Of a stretch of DNA of 31,213 nucleotides, positions 10,019 to 23,400 are shown in pieces. The notes under the pieces are model-generated. The model did no database searches. It saw nothing but the letters and a program-made list of their open reading frames with translations, and had not been told where the DNA came from. Location: assembly GCA_000969725.1 (NCBI GenBank), contig JXSR01S042289.1; one strand, 5' to 3'. The translations under genes and the position numbers were made by a program. How positions within the stretch are numbered: position 1 is the first letter of the stretch; the number at the start of each line of letters is the position of its first letter. This stretch comes from Ophiothrix spiculata (lineage: Eukaryota; Echinodermata; Ophiuroidea; Amphilepidida; Ophiotrichidae).

Positions 10019-11100
10019 TACGTCATTGTGACATCATTCATAGACCAATTTCCATAATTTTGGTATCAATTGATAGAAGAAATCCTACCAGTTACTATGG
10101 TATCAACCAACTCTTTGGTACTGCAAAAAAAAATTTACTGGGCCCTGTAACCCTTCAAATGCAGGGACTAAATTAAGCTGCATGACTCAATTTCCTCCAT
10201 CCAGCTTATGTTTTAAGCGGGTAGGTAGATGACATCAATCACCACCTGTAAAGAAAGTAAAACTACTTTAATATGAGACAATTTCTGCACCATAATGTAT
10301 ATGATAAAGACGAGTGACTATTCTGACAAAGTTTGATATACAGTAGCTCAATCCCTTCTGGGTAAAGTTTAAAACTTTTTGATACCCCCTCGTATTCATA
10401 CCTTTGTAGCTTTGTCGCTTTGTAGCCCTGTAGCTTGCACTTCATGGTAATTACGAGGGTATATATCAAAAAGTTTTAAAGATCACCAAGAAGAAATACA
10501 GGGCCAGGAACATAATTTTATTATGTGACCCTTAAGTCATCTTTACATGGCCACTGTGCAAAGTAACACATTCCTCCCACTTAAAACTGACTGTCCACAG
10601 ACCAACTTTGTAGAGGTCCTCTTTTAGCCAAAAAATCCACATTGTATATTTTGCTAAAATTAACAATTTTAGGTTAACGTCATATAACATATCATCATAT
10701 GACGTCATATTTTGACCAATTTTCATAAATTTGGTATCAATGGAAAGAAGAGATCCTAGCCTATACCATGGTATCAAATATAAACTTTGGTCATGTCTTC
10801 ATAGAATTACTGGACTATTAGGGTAATAGTATTACCCTTCAAATGCAGAGTTAATAATCACGCCACGTCAGATTTCTCCATGCAGTTTATCTGGTTAGCG
10901 GAGTCATGTTATTGACATCTGTCGACATCTGATACTAGTAGGCCTTTAGAAAATATAAATGCCCTTGACATCATTTTTGTACCATAATGTACACACAAAG
11001 ATGAGTGACCATCTTGACAAAAGTTCATCAATATACAATGTAGCTCCTTTCTGTTTTGGTGATCTTTAAAACTAAACTTTTTAATACCTCTTCGTATAAG
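10019..11100. repeat. Diverged direct duplication, ~660-bp spacing
   Basis: The block at about 10019-10410 is repeated in order at about 10676-11100. Shared landmarks are a GACCAATTT.CATAA.TTTGGTATCAAT segment, ACCCTTCAAATGCAG, CACCATAATGTA / TACCATAATGTA and the TTTAAAACTTTTTGATACC-type end. The first copy ends in an inverted repeat, 10366-10396 with 10448-10481. Neither copy is coding. Confidence 0.7.
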
Positions 11101-11180
11101 TATTTAACTAAATTGTACAAATGCATGTACATGAATATGTTCATTAAATCATCTAACCATTGTGAATTTTCATTCAACAG

Positions 11181-11401
11181 CACCATGCAGTAGCAGCCAG
11201 TTCAAGTTCACCCAACTTTGGAACGGTATCATTCAGTACCTCCAAGAGAATGTGGAAGTTAAACGGCGTAAGCGTAATATGCGCAGCTATGACAGTTGCT
11301 TCACAGGGACAGACGCTGTAGAAATTCTCCACCACTACCTAGAACACCACGGTGGATTAGAACATAAAGTCACCCATGAGAATGTCGTCAAATTATGCCA
11401 G
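11181..11401 (+). CDS. DEPDC7: DEPDC7-like exon 1 in window: DEP domain, first part
   Basis: The acceptor CATTCAACAG ends at 11180 and the donor GTAATC starts at 11402. The exon begins with two bases of a split codon, so an upstream exon must supply one base. It encodes 73 whole codons covering the DEP helices: FTQLWNGIIQYLQ, the basic VEVKRRKR turn, and the CFTGTDAVEIL and VVKLCQ segments. Confidence 0.9.
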
Positions 11402-14400
11402 GTAATCAATTGAATTAAGTTAAAATTTATTTTACTTGTGGCAAAAATTACTCATACAGGACTTGTGGGCCTAGTGACCCCTAGTCTTGTGAAAATTGCT
11501 GGTGAGAGACAAATCTCCCTCCTCAAAGCTTGTCGGGTCAGCTGTAGGTGAGTAATATATAAAAAGCTCTCAGCTTCATTGTAGGAGAGTGATGGTGAGT
11601 GCTCACTCTCACTCGCCTCAAAAGACTAAGGCCTGGATTTGTTGTCGAGTCCATTTTCTATAAAAGCTCTTTATTTAAAAAAGACTTGAGACCCAGGGGG
11701 TGACTTTCTCTAAAAGAAAATGCCTTGGTTTTTAAAAGCGGACATGGACCAGGTGCCAGAAATCTGAAGATAGTGGCTGCTGGACTTTTAAACTTTCCAG
11801 AGAATCAGTAATTCACAGCATTTTAATCCCAATTTTGATTTGGAAATCAATAATTTATCAATAAAAGAAGAACTTGATTGCTTTTCTTCTGATGAATAAC
11901 ATGTTGTTTTTTCCAAAAATGTCTGTTTTCAATTATTTTCTTCAAGATGCTGTGGTGGGAAAATGTCCCACCGGGAGCAAAAGTCAGGAACCATTTAAAA
12001 ATCGCCCGGTGCCCGCTTTAGAAAAAGCTTGGTTCAGGGGAATTTGACCTGAACCAAGGGCCATTGTTGAAGGACCGGGAGTAATTTTACTAAAAACTTA
12101 TTTAAGGACACAAGGTCTATGGGCAAAAAAGAGAAATCACCTTGGTTCATTCTGCATTTTTTTTACCTGAACTGGTTTGTTGATGGACCAGAGACGGGGC
12201 AATTTGCCCCATTGCTCCCCTTAAAAAGCTTTAGAGATTGAGTGTTTACAGTCACTACTTTTTAATGATTTAGTATCTTAATTTTTTTCTGCTAGATGTC
12301 TTCATTCTAATTTATTGTGTAAATTTGGGTTCAAGGAATTGTATTCAAGATTTTATAGATGCCACATCAGGGTTGTTTACGTCAGGACCCTTGATTTACA
12401 GGGGAGATACCAGCTCGCCGCCATTTTCATTCCTTCCTGCATGGAGACAAATTCGGGGGTATTTTGGTTTTTGCCGATGATGCATCGCATCTTGTCATAA
12501 CACGCAGGTTGTCGTATCATTCACGTAAAGTATTAATTGCACGGTTTGTCTCTACACGCTAGCAAGTCTCGGCACTCGGGAGTTGATTTTAGCGGGAATC
12601 GAGTGGACCTGAATCGAATACCCTCAATTTGAGCTCCATGGCTAACAACGCCATTATATAGGCCGGTGTACAAAGCCCACTATCTCCCCTATGAATCAAT
12701 GGTCAGGAGGATCCAACAGTCGGACGCAATGTATATGTGGCCTTGTGATGATTTAGTGATACATTGATTTCTAAATAATTTGGATTTTTTTATCATTTGA
12801 TTATTTAGGTTTTAATGGAAAGCAATGTATTTGAAGCTGTTTCATGTAGTGATAGTTCCAGCAAGAAACAGGTGTTTGAAGACTCATCAAGTATCTACTA
12901 TAGGTAAGTATAGGATCCCCCCCCCCCCCCCCCCCCCAACCCATGTAAATAAAAGTTTAGGAAAAATGTTTAGAGCATAAAGGTTTTTGATTGGTACCAT
13001 TTTTGATCTGAAAGGTTTTTATTCTGAAATTTATGCTATGGTCACATAACCACCGGTCCGGTGTCTGGTAATCGGATGGAAGCCGCAACGCCGGTATGAC
13101 AGCGATATGACACCTGCGAATGATTGTGATGCCCGGTCGGTCACCGGTCAACTGTTTTTATTGGACCATAATTGAAGTCATTGTGTACCAGCCACAAGGT
13201 TATAACTTAACGGTATGACACTGTAAACACATCATAACTTCGTCGCAAGGTTATGTGACCAGGGTATCCAATAAGCAACCTTTCAGACACGTTATGAATC
13301 TTTTTTATGCGTATCAGCAAAACACAAAAATTGTAAAAATGACAGTGTAAAGCTGACAACTTGTTGCCAAGACAGCAGTTCACCTCCTATTTTGAAACAG
13401 TTAGCCTGTTTCAAGGAGGGAAAAAGCACCCTATGGGAAATCCAAGAAACCTTGGCAGCATCAGCAGAAAGATCACCTCACTGCATGGGGAGATGCTATC
13501 TAATAAACCTTTTCTAACCTTTGAGATAATAACTGTTTTGTAAAACATTAAGTAAACATTGTTTAAAATGAAAATTGTTTGGTGAAATGACACGTCGGAA
13601 TATTAGACTGTTTTCGAGGTTTGAGCAGAATTGATAAGAATTGATAACGTTGAATCAATGATATACTCATATGTTGACAGGTTTATCGGAGCAATCCCAA
13701 ACAAGAAGGCTGCTACTTCAACTACTGCTCCATGTTGGTGTGAAGACCAGAGAGCTCATGAGAGGTGCCTGAGGTAGGCCAACCAATTTTTTCTTTCATT
13801 TATCTCCATCAGCACACATTTGGTTATGGGTTGTCAATGTGCTTCAGAATGTATTCAGAGGTCTAGCTAAAGCCGTTGCCATAATAGTGCATTACGAGTA
13901 CAGCGATTTCATCACTGCAACATCGCTCGATCGACGTCTACCGGTAGACAGTCTTTGGTTTCAAAGCACACTTCGTGTAAAGACTAGCTATCGTTAGACA
14001 TTTTGCAATGTTGCAGTGATGCACTATGATTCCTCAAATGGCATAAACAAAAATCCATGGTGCAGGTTTCATTTACAAGATATTGTGCCCTGCACTCTGG
14101 ATTTTTGTTTACACCATCCAAAGAATTATGGCACAAAGAGTTTGTTTTGTAAAATTTTGACATCTATCATATAAATGCAGTCATTTTATCATCATACAAT
14201 ATTCAGAAAAATGTCCATGCCAAAAACACTTTGTTCATTGGTTCATCAAAGTTTGATTATTGATTGAAAAAAGCAAAAAATTAGGACAATCTGTAGTTTG
14301 ATAAAAGTGAAGAGGAAAATATTAATAACAAATATTTTAGTTCAAAAAAAAAAAGCTAAGCACAATGTTTTGATGACAGCTTGATAAATATTTTGTAGTG

Positions 14401-17400
14401 TATTAAGTATTTAGGGACCACTTGAAAACTTAACTGGCGGTTGTGGGCGAATGACATTGTTCAGAACAAAAGCAACCAGCCAGAACCGGCGATTCTGTCT
14501 ACTCAACCAGCGGTTAAGTTTTGAAGAGGCCCCTTGTGATTACTTATATCAGCAATTGATTGACACAGTCAGTGTGCTCAGTTTGACCTTAGTAACTTAT
14601 CATGATGTGGACATGACCTTTGTCAAGTGTAATGTCGACGCACATTGACACTTCTTTAACTACAGCAGAGTTATCCTCTCATGTAAACCATACACCTTTG
14701 ACTGTAAAGTTGCAAAGGCTTTGGTTCTTCATTTATCATATGTTTCAGTTTCGGGCGTCATATGACATTTATCATTTATCTTGCTTGACTAAATTTTACC
14801 ATTGATTCCATTCATATTGAGAGTTAATGCAGTCCTGAAAATTCTTCAACAGTAAGCAGTTTCTAGGAGATGTACAAACATACGCTAGATATTGAAACAT
14901 AAACGATTGAATGTAGAGGTGGTTCAGTTCCATATGTATGCATTCATGTGTTAATGATTTAACAATATTTACACTTGATGTCAGTAGCAATGTGTCATTT
15001 CACCAACCATCTTACGTGCAAATCCATTGTGTACGTCGTGTCCCAGAAAAAATGAAAACCTTTTATCTTTGTGTGGAAAGTTTTGGCTCTACCAGAAAGT
15101 ATGTAAAAATTGCGTTTCATAATCCATAAAAAGATTTTTTTTTACAAAAAAATTTATATAAATAATTGATAAAGTATAACTTGTTGTTTAAATATACCGA
15201 TTGAAATTAAATTATTTTAAGTTCATTTCATAATCTACGACTAAGGCAATCATTACATACTTTGTGACTGCATGTTAAAGCTTAGGAAATTACTTGCAAA
15301 TATTGTAAGGTGCTTTTTTCTGGACACACCGTATTCATTGTTTTTAGTTTGTATCAGGGTCTCATTTTGCTTTATTGGGGTACTGCAGGTTTCAGACTGC
15401 CTGTCGTGGTTGTTGTACTTTACAAATGTTACTTTTTCACAACGGCCTATCGCAGCAATTATAAGTAAATTATCTCCAGCAGGACGTTTGCCAAAGCTCT
15501 ACGGTGATACAACAAAGTGATAGCTAGTCTGAACCCACTATGCAAACAATGTCATGTCATTTTAATCATTCATAGTTGTTGAGCTGCAATAGCTGTACTC
15601 CAATATGCACTGTTGAGTTCATTAGTGTGTACATTCGTTACTGCAAAATGTGAATATTTTCGCGCTCGGTAATTTTTGCGCACAGTTGATTTTTGATCAT
15701 TTGGTATGCAACTTTTTTGTTTGTGTGTGCATGAGAAATTTCACCATAGCACGGACATGCACATATATTTATTAGTCCATTTACTTTCAGATAAGTTGAG
15801 CACAAGAAGCATGAAAATAAATGAAACGTGAAAAATACCATTTATATAGTATACATTTTGACTCAATATACTGATTGCTTCTGTTTTGGATGAGGGGTTG
15901 AATTGTGCATACAACCAAGACTAGTTTGTTAACAATTTTTCTGCCTCCCATATATATTTGGGTGACATTATTCATATTTCAAGTTCTCAAACCTCATGAC
16001 AGAGATTATCAACTAGCGACGCGTGTGCCAAATTTAGTACTTTGACAAGTACTGCATGATTGGCGCTTTGACACTCTCTTAAAACAAAGAAATACATTAG
16101 GAATACACTGAGGAATAGGCAAGTTTGGCGCTTTCCCCTACAATGTTTTTCATTTATGTGGCGCATTGTTTGTAAGGACAAGTTGAGAACCCCTGAATAG
16201 CAGAAGATATCAGGACTTTCCCATCATGCATGGCTTCCAATGCGATATTTGTACAGGTTTAGTGATGAAGCATACCTGAAATGCAAAAGTGGGATGAGAT
16301 CTGCTAATTGTGCTATGTTTTCATTACTAAACCCTTTCATTACAACCCGTACAAAAAATCCCATTGGAAACAAGGCTTGTTGGGAAGGTTCGGATATCTT
16401 CTTTAACAGAGACTATCAGTCAGTATTATTTCACTTTCATTACATGTTCGAACCTCAACATTACACACTAATCTATTCATACAATGCACCCACCCATCAC
16501 TGCAGGACACCATGTAAACAGCTTAACACACCCGCAGTAAACAAGAAGAGGAAACGGGGGACCAGTTTCAATTTTGGCAAACATAAAACAGAATCAAGGT
16601 AGGATATGTAGCAAGTAGTCGGTGCATGCAATTTTGATCTACATTGTGTCTAGATAGCAAAATGGTCAAGATCATTGGCTTAGATTTTGACAGACTGTCA
16701 AAACCTGCTTGACACCAGCTTGTGCTTTCAGCCTTCACCATGCAAGGACCAATTCAGNNNNNNNNNNNNNNNNNNNNNNNNNNNNNNNNNNNNNNNNNNN
16801 NNNNNNNNNNNNNNNNNNNNNNNNNNNNNNNNNNNNNNNNNNNNNNNNNNNNNNNNNNNNNNNNNNNNNNNNNNNNNNNNNNNNNNNNNNNNNNNNNNNN
16901 NNNNNNNNNNNNNNNNNNNNNNNNNNNNNNNNNNNNNNNNNNNNNNNNNNNNNNNNNNNNNNNNNNNNNNNNNNNNNNNNNNNNNNNNNNNNNNNNNNNN
17001 NNNNNNNNNNNNNNNNNNNNNNNNNNNNNNNNNNNNNNNNNNNNNNNNNNNNNNNNNNNNNNNNNNNNNNNNNNNNNNNNNNNNNNNNNNNNNNNNNNNN
17101 NNNNNNNNNNNNNNNNNNNNNNNNNNNNNNNNNNNNNNNNNNNNNNNNNNNNNNNNNNNNNNNNNNNNNNNNNNNNNNNNNNNNNNNNNNNNNNNNNNNN
17201 NNNNNNNNNNNNNNNNNNNNNNNNNNNNNNNNNNNNNNNNNNNNNNNNNNNNNNNNNNNNNNNNNNNNNNNNNNNNNNNNNNNNNNNNNNNNNNNNNNNN
17301 NNNNNNNNNNNNNNNNNNNNNNNNNNNNNNNNNNNNNNNNNNNNNNNNNNNNNNNNNNNNNNNNNNNNNNNNNNNNNNNNNNNNNNNNNNNNNNNNNNNN

Positions 17401-20400
17401 NNNNNNNNNNNNNNNNNNNNNNNNNNNNNNNNNNNNNNNNNNNNNNNNNNNNNNNNNNNNNNNNNNNNNNNNNNNNNNNNNNNNNNNNNNNNNNNNNNNN
17501 NNNNNNNNNNNNNNNNNNNNNNNNNNNNNNNNNNNNNNNNNNNNNNNNNNNNNNNNNNNNNNNNNNNNNNNNNNNNNNNNNNNNNNNNNNNNNNNNNNNN
17601 NNNNNNNNNNNNNNNNNNNNNNNNNNNNNNNNNNNNNNNNNNNNNNNNNNNNNNNNNNNNNNNNNNNNNNNNNNNNNNNNNNNNNNNNTAAATATTAGCA
17701 AACAACAATTTTTATTTTATTTTTTGAATCATTTATTTGTCAAATTTTCATGAATATATTTCGCACAAAAAACATTTCTCACCTCACATATTTTGCATTG
17801 TACCATTATCTCAAGATCTGGAGATCATACTTACATTAATACTAAAAAAAAAATTAAAACAAAAAAAAAAAAGAAGTCCGACCGTCCGATCCTCCCGTTT
17901 TTTGGCACGTGAGGGCAACACAACAATTTTTTTTTTTTGGCCTAAGGTTATGTTTTGCATCTTTTCATTGTAGATATGGCAGTAAGGTTACATGATATTC
18001 TTAAATTTAGCAGATGACTATATCACCAATAGATTTAAATGCGAGATCACAGGTTCCGCATAATTGATTCCAAACTGGGTTCAAAAAAGGGAATTCAGAT
18101 TTTGCAGGTAATGCATACCATTGAATCTTGTTGCGATGCGTGGTTAATACAGAAAGCTAAGATTCTCATCTTTTTGCAGTGCAGGCATATGTTTCCTTGA
18201 TTCAAGTGGATCTTAACACCCAATTTAAGTCCAATGACTGAAGGTGTCATTATATATATTTGCCTGTTGTATATTCAGGCTTGCGTTTCTCCCCTCTAGA
18301 TTTCTTGAATCAACTTTTATGAATTCCACATGTTGTATAGGATGTTGGTTATAAAGCTAGTTCATTTTCCTTCAAAATTTATTTATATGGCACTGACTTG
18401 GCCTACCACTGACAAAACAAGTAATGCGTAACATTGAACAGAAATATTATTGATCTTTTGTATATTTTTGTTTTCAGGGATGATTATCATAAAGCCTTTA
18501 CTCCAATGGAAAGAAACTCTAAAAGAAGAAATAGTTTTGGAGTGGGAAGATTTAAAGCACCTTCTGATAAGTAAGTTCAAGACAAGAATTTAGGTACCTC
18601 TTCAAAAATCAAGTGGTAGTTGATTGCCCAGTTACATCATCTGAACTACCAGTTGAATTTTGAAGTGACCCATCAGAAAATTGTGTTTGCATACCAAGCT
18701 CTATATTAGTTCAGTAACAGTTAAACTTACTTAGACTTGAAAAAGATGTGTGCCAGGTTTACTAGCGGTTGGAAATATTATAAAGAAATTTAGTCCTGAC
18801 AGCTCCAGAAGTTTTTATATCAAGACATCAAAATCGTTACTATCCCACAGGGCCCAAAATAAGATTTTAGGGTGGGCAGGCAATTTTAGCCAATTTCAAA
18901 AGGGGACCAAGGCATTACATGTTAAGCTATATATTCAGGTTTTTAGGGCACCAGGGCAAATTGCCTTATTGCCTTAGGTTATTTTGGACCATGCTATGTT
19001 ACATATGTTGTCTTTTAAAAATACATCTAAGCAGTCAGGAGAGAATAGCATGTAGTGGATAGTGAAAATCAATCTATATGTCATGTGAAATTCAACAAAA
19101 AATATGTTCATAGAAAGATTTTACTCACCATATTTTGCAAAACACTTCATACTGTAGTCAGAATCTGATTTAATTCAGAAAATCTTTTCATTTATCTTCT
19201 TTTACAGAGAATCAAGTACTAGTACGCCATTTGAAAGAGGGAAGAAGGCCAGAAGTACTTTTGCAGTTGGCAGATTCAAATCAGATATAAGGTATAGTGT
19301 CTTCTCATTTGCTAACTGTAGGTGATGACCTTTGTTTCCGCTATGGTTTTTGAGCTTGCGCCAATTCGAGCAAGTTTGACAAAGTTTAAGAGGTGCTTGC
19401 GCCAAAATCATGAGCTGTGGCTGAAAATTGGATCAATAAAGCTAGGAAAATATCTTTCTCATACATTTTCAGAAGCTCGTTGCGCCAATTTTCACCGCTC
19501 CTGCGCCATTGGCGCCATACGACCTTAGCAAAAACACTGGTGATGACCTTTCATTCCAATATGAAAAAAGTATATACTGTAAAGCATGAAAATTTCGCTA
19601 GCATTTTAATTTCGCTAGTATCACAATTTGCTAAATTAAAATGCCGCTAAAATAATTGTTAACATAGCATTGAATAGCAAGATGATTCAAATTAGTGAAA
19701 TTAAAATGCACCCAAAAAGTGAGGGTTTCCAAATTCGCTAAATTTTAATGCCGTGAAATTAAAGTGCTTTACAGTATTAAATTTCTCACCAGATCGGAAT
19801 ACCTACCTTTAAGAACAGGAAACAAAGCTTTCTAATAAATGTATCCATAAGGATGGGTACCAGTATTCCTTTTTGAGCTTGCACCAATTCAATCAATTTT
19901 GACAAAGTTGTCGATGTACTTGCACCATGTGCCAAGGCTAAAAAAATGGTTGAATAAAGCAAAAAGAAACCCTTCTTTATTCCAACATTTTCAGAAACAT
20001 TTGTGTTCTGGCCCATATGGCCTTAGCAGTAACGCTGATGCGTACCACAGTGGATGCGTACTAAGTAGCATTACAATGAGGGTTATTGTTGTGGTCAAAT
20101 TTCTGATATTTTTTAGAATTTATATTTTTTTATTTATTTTCATTTATTATAATTATCCACAGATTTGGAGAGACATCCCCAGAGACGGTTTTTGAAAGAA
20201 AGAGTCTGAGAAGAAGTAGTTTTGGTTTCACTAAACGTAGACAGTAAGTACTATTTCATAATCATATTATGTTATCACCAGTTAAACATAATTGTAAAGT
20301 CAGAATCCAAGTTGATCAATTCTGAATTGATTTTATTATAAGGCCAAAAAAATATTTGTCTGTTGCCCTCAAGTGCAATTTCTGAAAAATTGCGTCGGTC

Positions 20401-23400
20401 AGTCAAGAATTTTTTTTAAGCACCCAAAGTGCCAAAATTGGGTGCATTTTCCACTATTTAAAAAAAAAATCTAAAAAAACACCCAATCTGAGCAAAATTG
20501 GGTGCTTTCCCCGCAACTTTTTATGGGGGGGCCTAATGCAGGAAAATAAGATTTATTTGTGAACAATGATGCACTGTTCTTGGTTTTTTTTCTCTCAACT
20601 TGTGTTGTTGTGTGTAACTTTGTCAGCAAATTCAAAAATTTCAGACTGTGAGAGTAGAACGAAGGGGTTGCTATTAAGAAACAAAAAAAGTAAACTAATT
20701 TAGAATATAATGTGCAATATATTTCATCTATTCTTCCTTTATTGTAGATCATTCCGCAAGCCTGACACAACATCCAAAGGACATGTGATAGAAAACCCCT
20801 GTACTATGCCCAGGGCCGACATCCTGCAGAACATCTTAGGGCAACCTGCTAATATCAATAGTGATGGTAGCTCAGCACCAAAGAGGAGAAAACTTGGAGA
20901 GGAAGGTATGTATACCTTAAAAAGTTTTTAAGAAGGGAGTTGATTGCTCACCTGCATCTTGTTATCGGGCATGGATCCGAGTTATTGCACCTCTTAGATT
21001 TTTTGATTTTTTTAAACAAGCTATAAGGCAAAATAAAAATTCATTGGATAAGGGAAAAAAGGTTTGTCTTAGAAACCCGTGTGCAATGCTATGTGAAAAT
21101 GAATTTACCGCGTAGAGCTACGCACTGGTCTTTCTCTCTTTTTTTTATCGAGAGTAATCCAGTGGTCGACCGCCGTCCGGGTTGCTGTAATTTGCTGTTG
21201 CAATTTTACCTTGAATTTTACGTTTTATTTCAACTGTCAAGACTTTCCATAGTTAAAACGGGTGGGAACGTACTTAGAAACTGGGCATTTCACACACGTA
21301 AGTTGGGCGATCACAATTCTAAAGCATTAAAAAAAACAAAAAATATTGCATACCACATAGCTAATTTCCTAAAAAAAGGGTGAAAATCGCATGCCACATA
21401 GCTTTTTTGCAAGCGGTTTCTGAAACAAGCCTTTTTTTCTTTGCCTAATGAAAACAAAAATCCAGGGTAAGTGTTGCATTTACCTACAATGTGGCCCTGC
21501 ACCCTGGATTTCTGTTTTCATTGTCCAATAAATTTTTGATTTATCTATAGTCAGAACGCATCATGATTTATCTTGACCTGATGCACAAACAGCATTTGTA
21601 TTTACTTTCATTACACAGTGTGTCTGAAATTCATATCATGCATCGTCTGTCTATTTCGACTTGCAAACTGCATATTATTATCGCAAAAAGGACCAAAGTT
21701 CTCCACATACACCAGAAAAAAGGTGGAGGTTCGATAACTCATCCCAATGCCCAGCCATGTGGGAGTGTTGTGAACATACAAATTTCATCATCACATATCC
21801 AGATATACTTTGTACACAAACTTTCGATTTCCACACCAAAATTTTCTAATCTTCTATGAGTGACAAACAGTATGACAGCCACTAACACAATGGTCAGAAA
21901 GAGTTTCCTTCATAGATTTAGAGAGGAGTTTTTTCCAGCATGGAGATTGAAAATGGGGTATTCAAGCTATTGCTGACGGTGCATCACATCTTGCCGCAAT
22001 GCATGAATAATAAAAGCATGCACACACATGGATTGCCTGCAGTTTGGCATATCTTTCGCATGTTTGTCTCTACCTCCCTCTCATCCTGACCTCTGCATCC
22101 AGAATTGATTTTGACATGTATCATACCCAAATACCCCAAATTTGAGCTTCATGGCTAGAGACGCCATTACACGGGCCAGTATACAAAGTCTTAGTGACTA
22201 TTGACTTTGTTCGCCATAAAAATGACAACAAACTAGGTAAGTTTTAACAGTGGTATTTGTATTCAAATTCACAAGAGGCAATATTTGAGCAATTTTGCCC
22301 TCTATTTACAAATTGTCCAGCTTTTTTAGGGTGATCAAATTTTGATTCGGACTGATATTACTTACATCTCAAATGTATTATTCTCATTTTTTCAGATGTA
22401 AATGAAATATGGAAAGAGGCAACACTTCAGAGGCTGTTGCGGCTCATTGAGTTACCGTACTTAGAAGACATCCTTGAGTGTACGGAGCACTTTGTCCATG
22501 ATCAAACACCCGATTTCAGCAGTAGAAATAGTATCTACATGTCTGTTGCAAAGAGACGGAGTCCACGATTAGCAATGCCAGAATGGTAGGTTTATTTGAT
22601 GTTTCTTTAAATTTATTTAACTTGTAAAACTTATGGAGAAGCATACCTCAGAAGAAATTCTTAGGTGTACAGAAAACCATGTCCATAATCAAACTCCCAA
22701 TATCAGCATCAGCAAAGTCCCAAGATAAGCAATGCTGGAGTTGTAGGTTTACTACTTGAAGTTGTTAAAAGCTAGTTTTAGATGTAGAAGGGACAATATT
22801 ATAACCATGGTTGTTGAGTTGCTATAGAAATATTTTACATAATTGTCCTGACTGACTGGAATTGAAAAGAAAAATGATTTTTAGATCAATATGGAAAATG
22901 GCATACCCAAAGAGACTTTGAAGATTGAGCATGGATCGGTAACCAATCTTGCATATCACGTCAACTTTGGGAATTAACCCTCCGACACGACCCCACTGTA
23001 ATTACCCACTGCCATAAGAGATGCTACAGTTACATTTCAATAATTTAAAAATGTTGAAATCAACACATTCATGAGCAAAAATAATGAGACTGAATACTGA
23101 TTTCAAGTATCAAAGTACATTGAAAGTTTATTCATTTTGCCTCACCTGGGTTGTTCATCAGTAAAGGTCAAAATCAGAAATATTCCGGTATGAAAAATAC
23201 CGCTCTGAATTTGTTATGTTATTGACCTTTGCACACTATAATTCACATGATGCATGTTTACTCCCCATTTCCTTTTGCAGTGATGAATGGCTAGCGGCAG
23301 CCCATGATTGCCTGGAAGCGCATCCAGAAGGGCGGATAATAATCGGCAATTACCATGGCAACACTCCAGCTAGTCACATTTTAGTTCAGGCACGCAAACA

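Noticed and set aside
16240..16505. Upstream part of a 120-codon ORF, possible longer exon 4 or an extra exon beginning at 16257
   Set aside because: The acceptor-like TTTGTACAG is present but no suitable donor follows, and the translation lacks the repeat motif. The acceptor at 16505 fits the required phase.
16687..17753. Several long ORFs (over 300 codons) on both strands
   Set aside because: They run through 931 N bases; only a few real codons are present at the edges.
18750..18977. 75-codon + strand ORF in the intron after exon 5
   Set aside because: No conserved features. The sequence looks like a degraded repeat and no splice signals fit the gene's phase.
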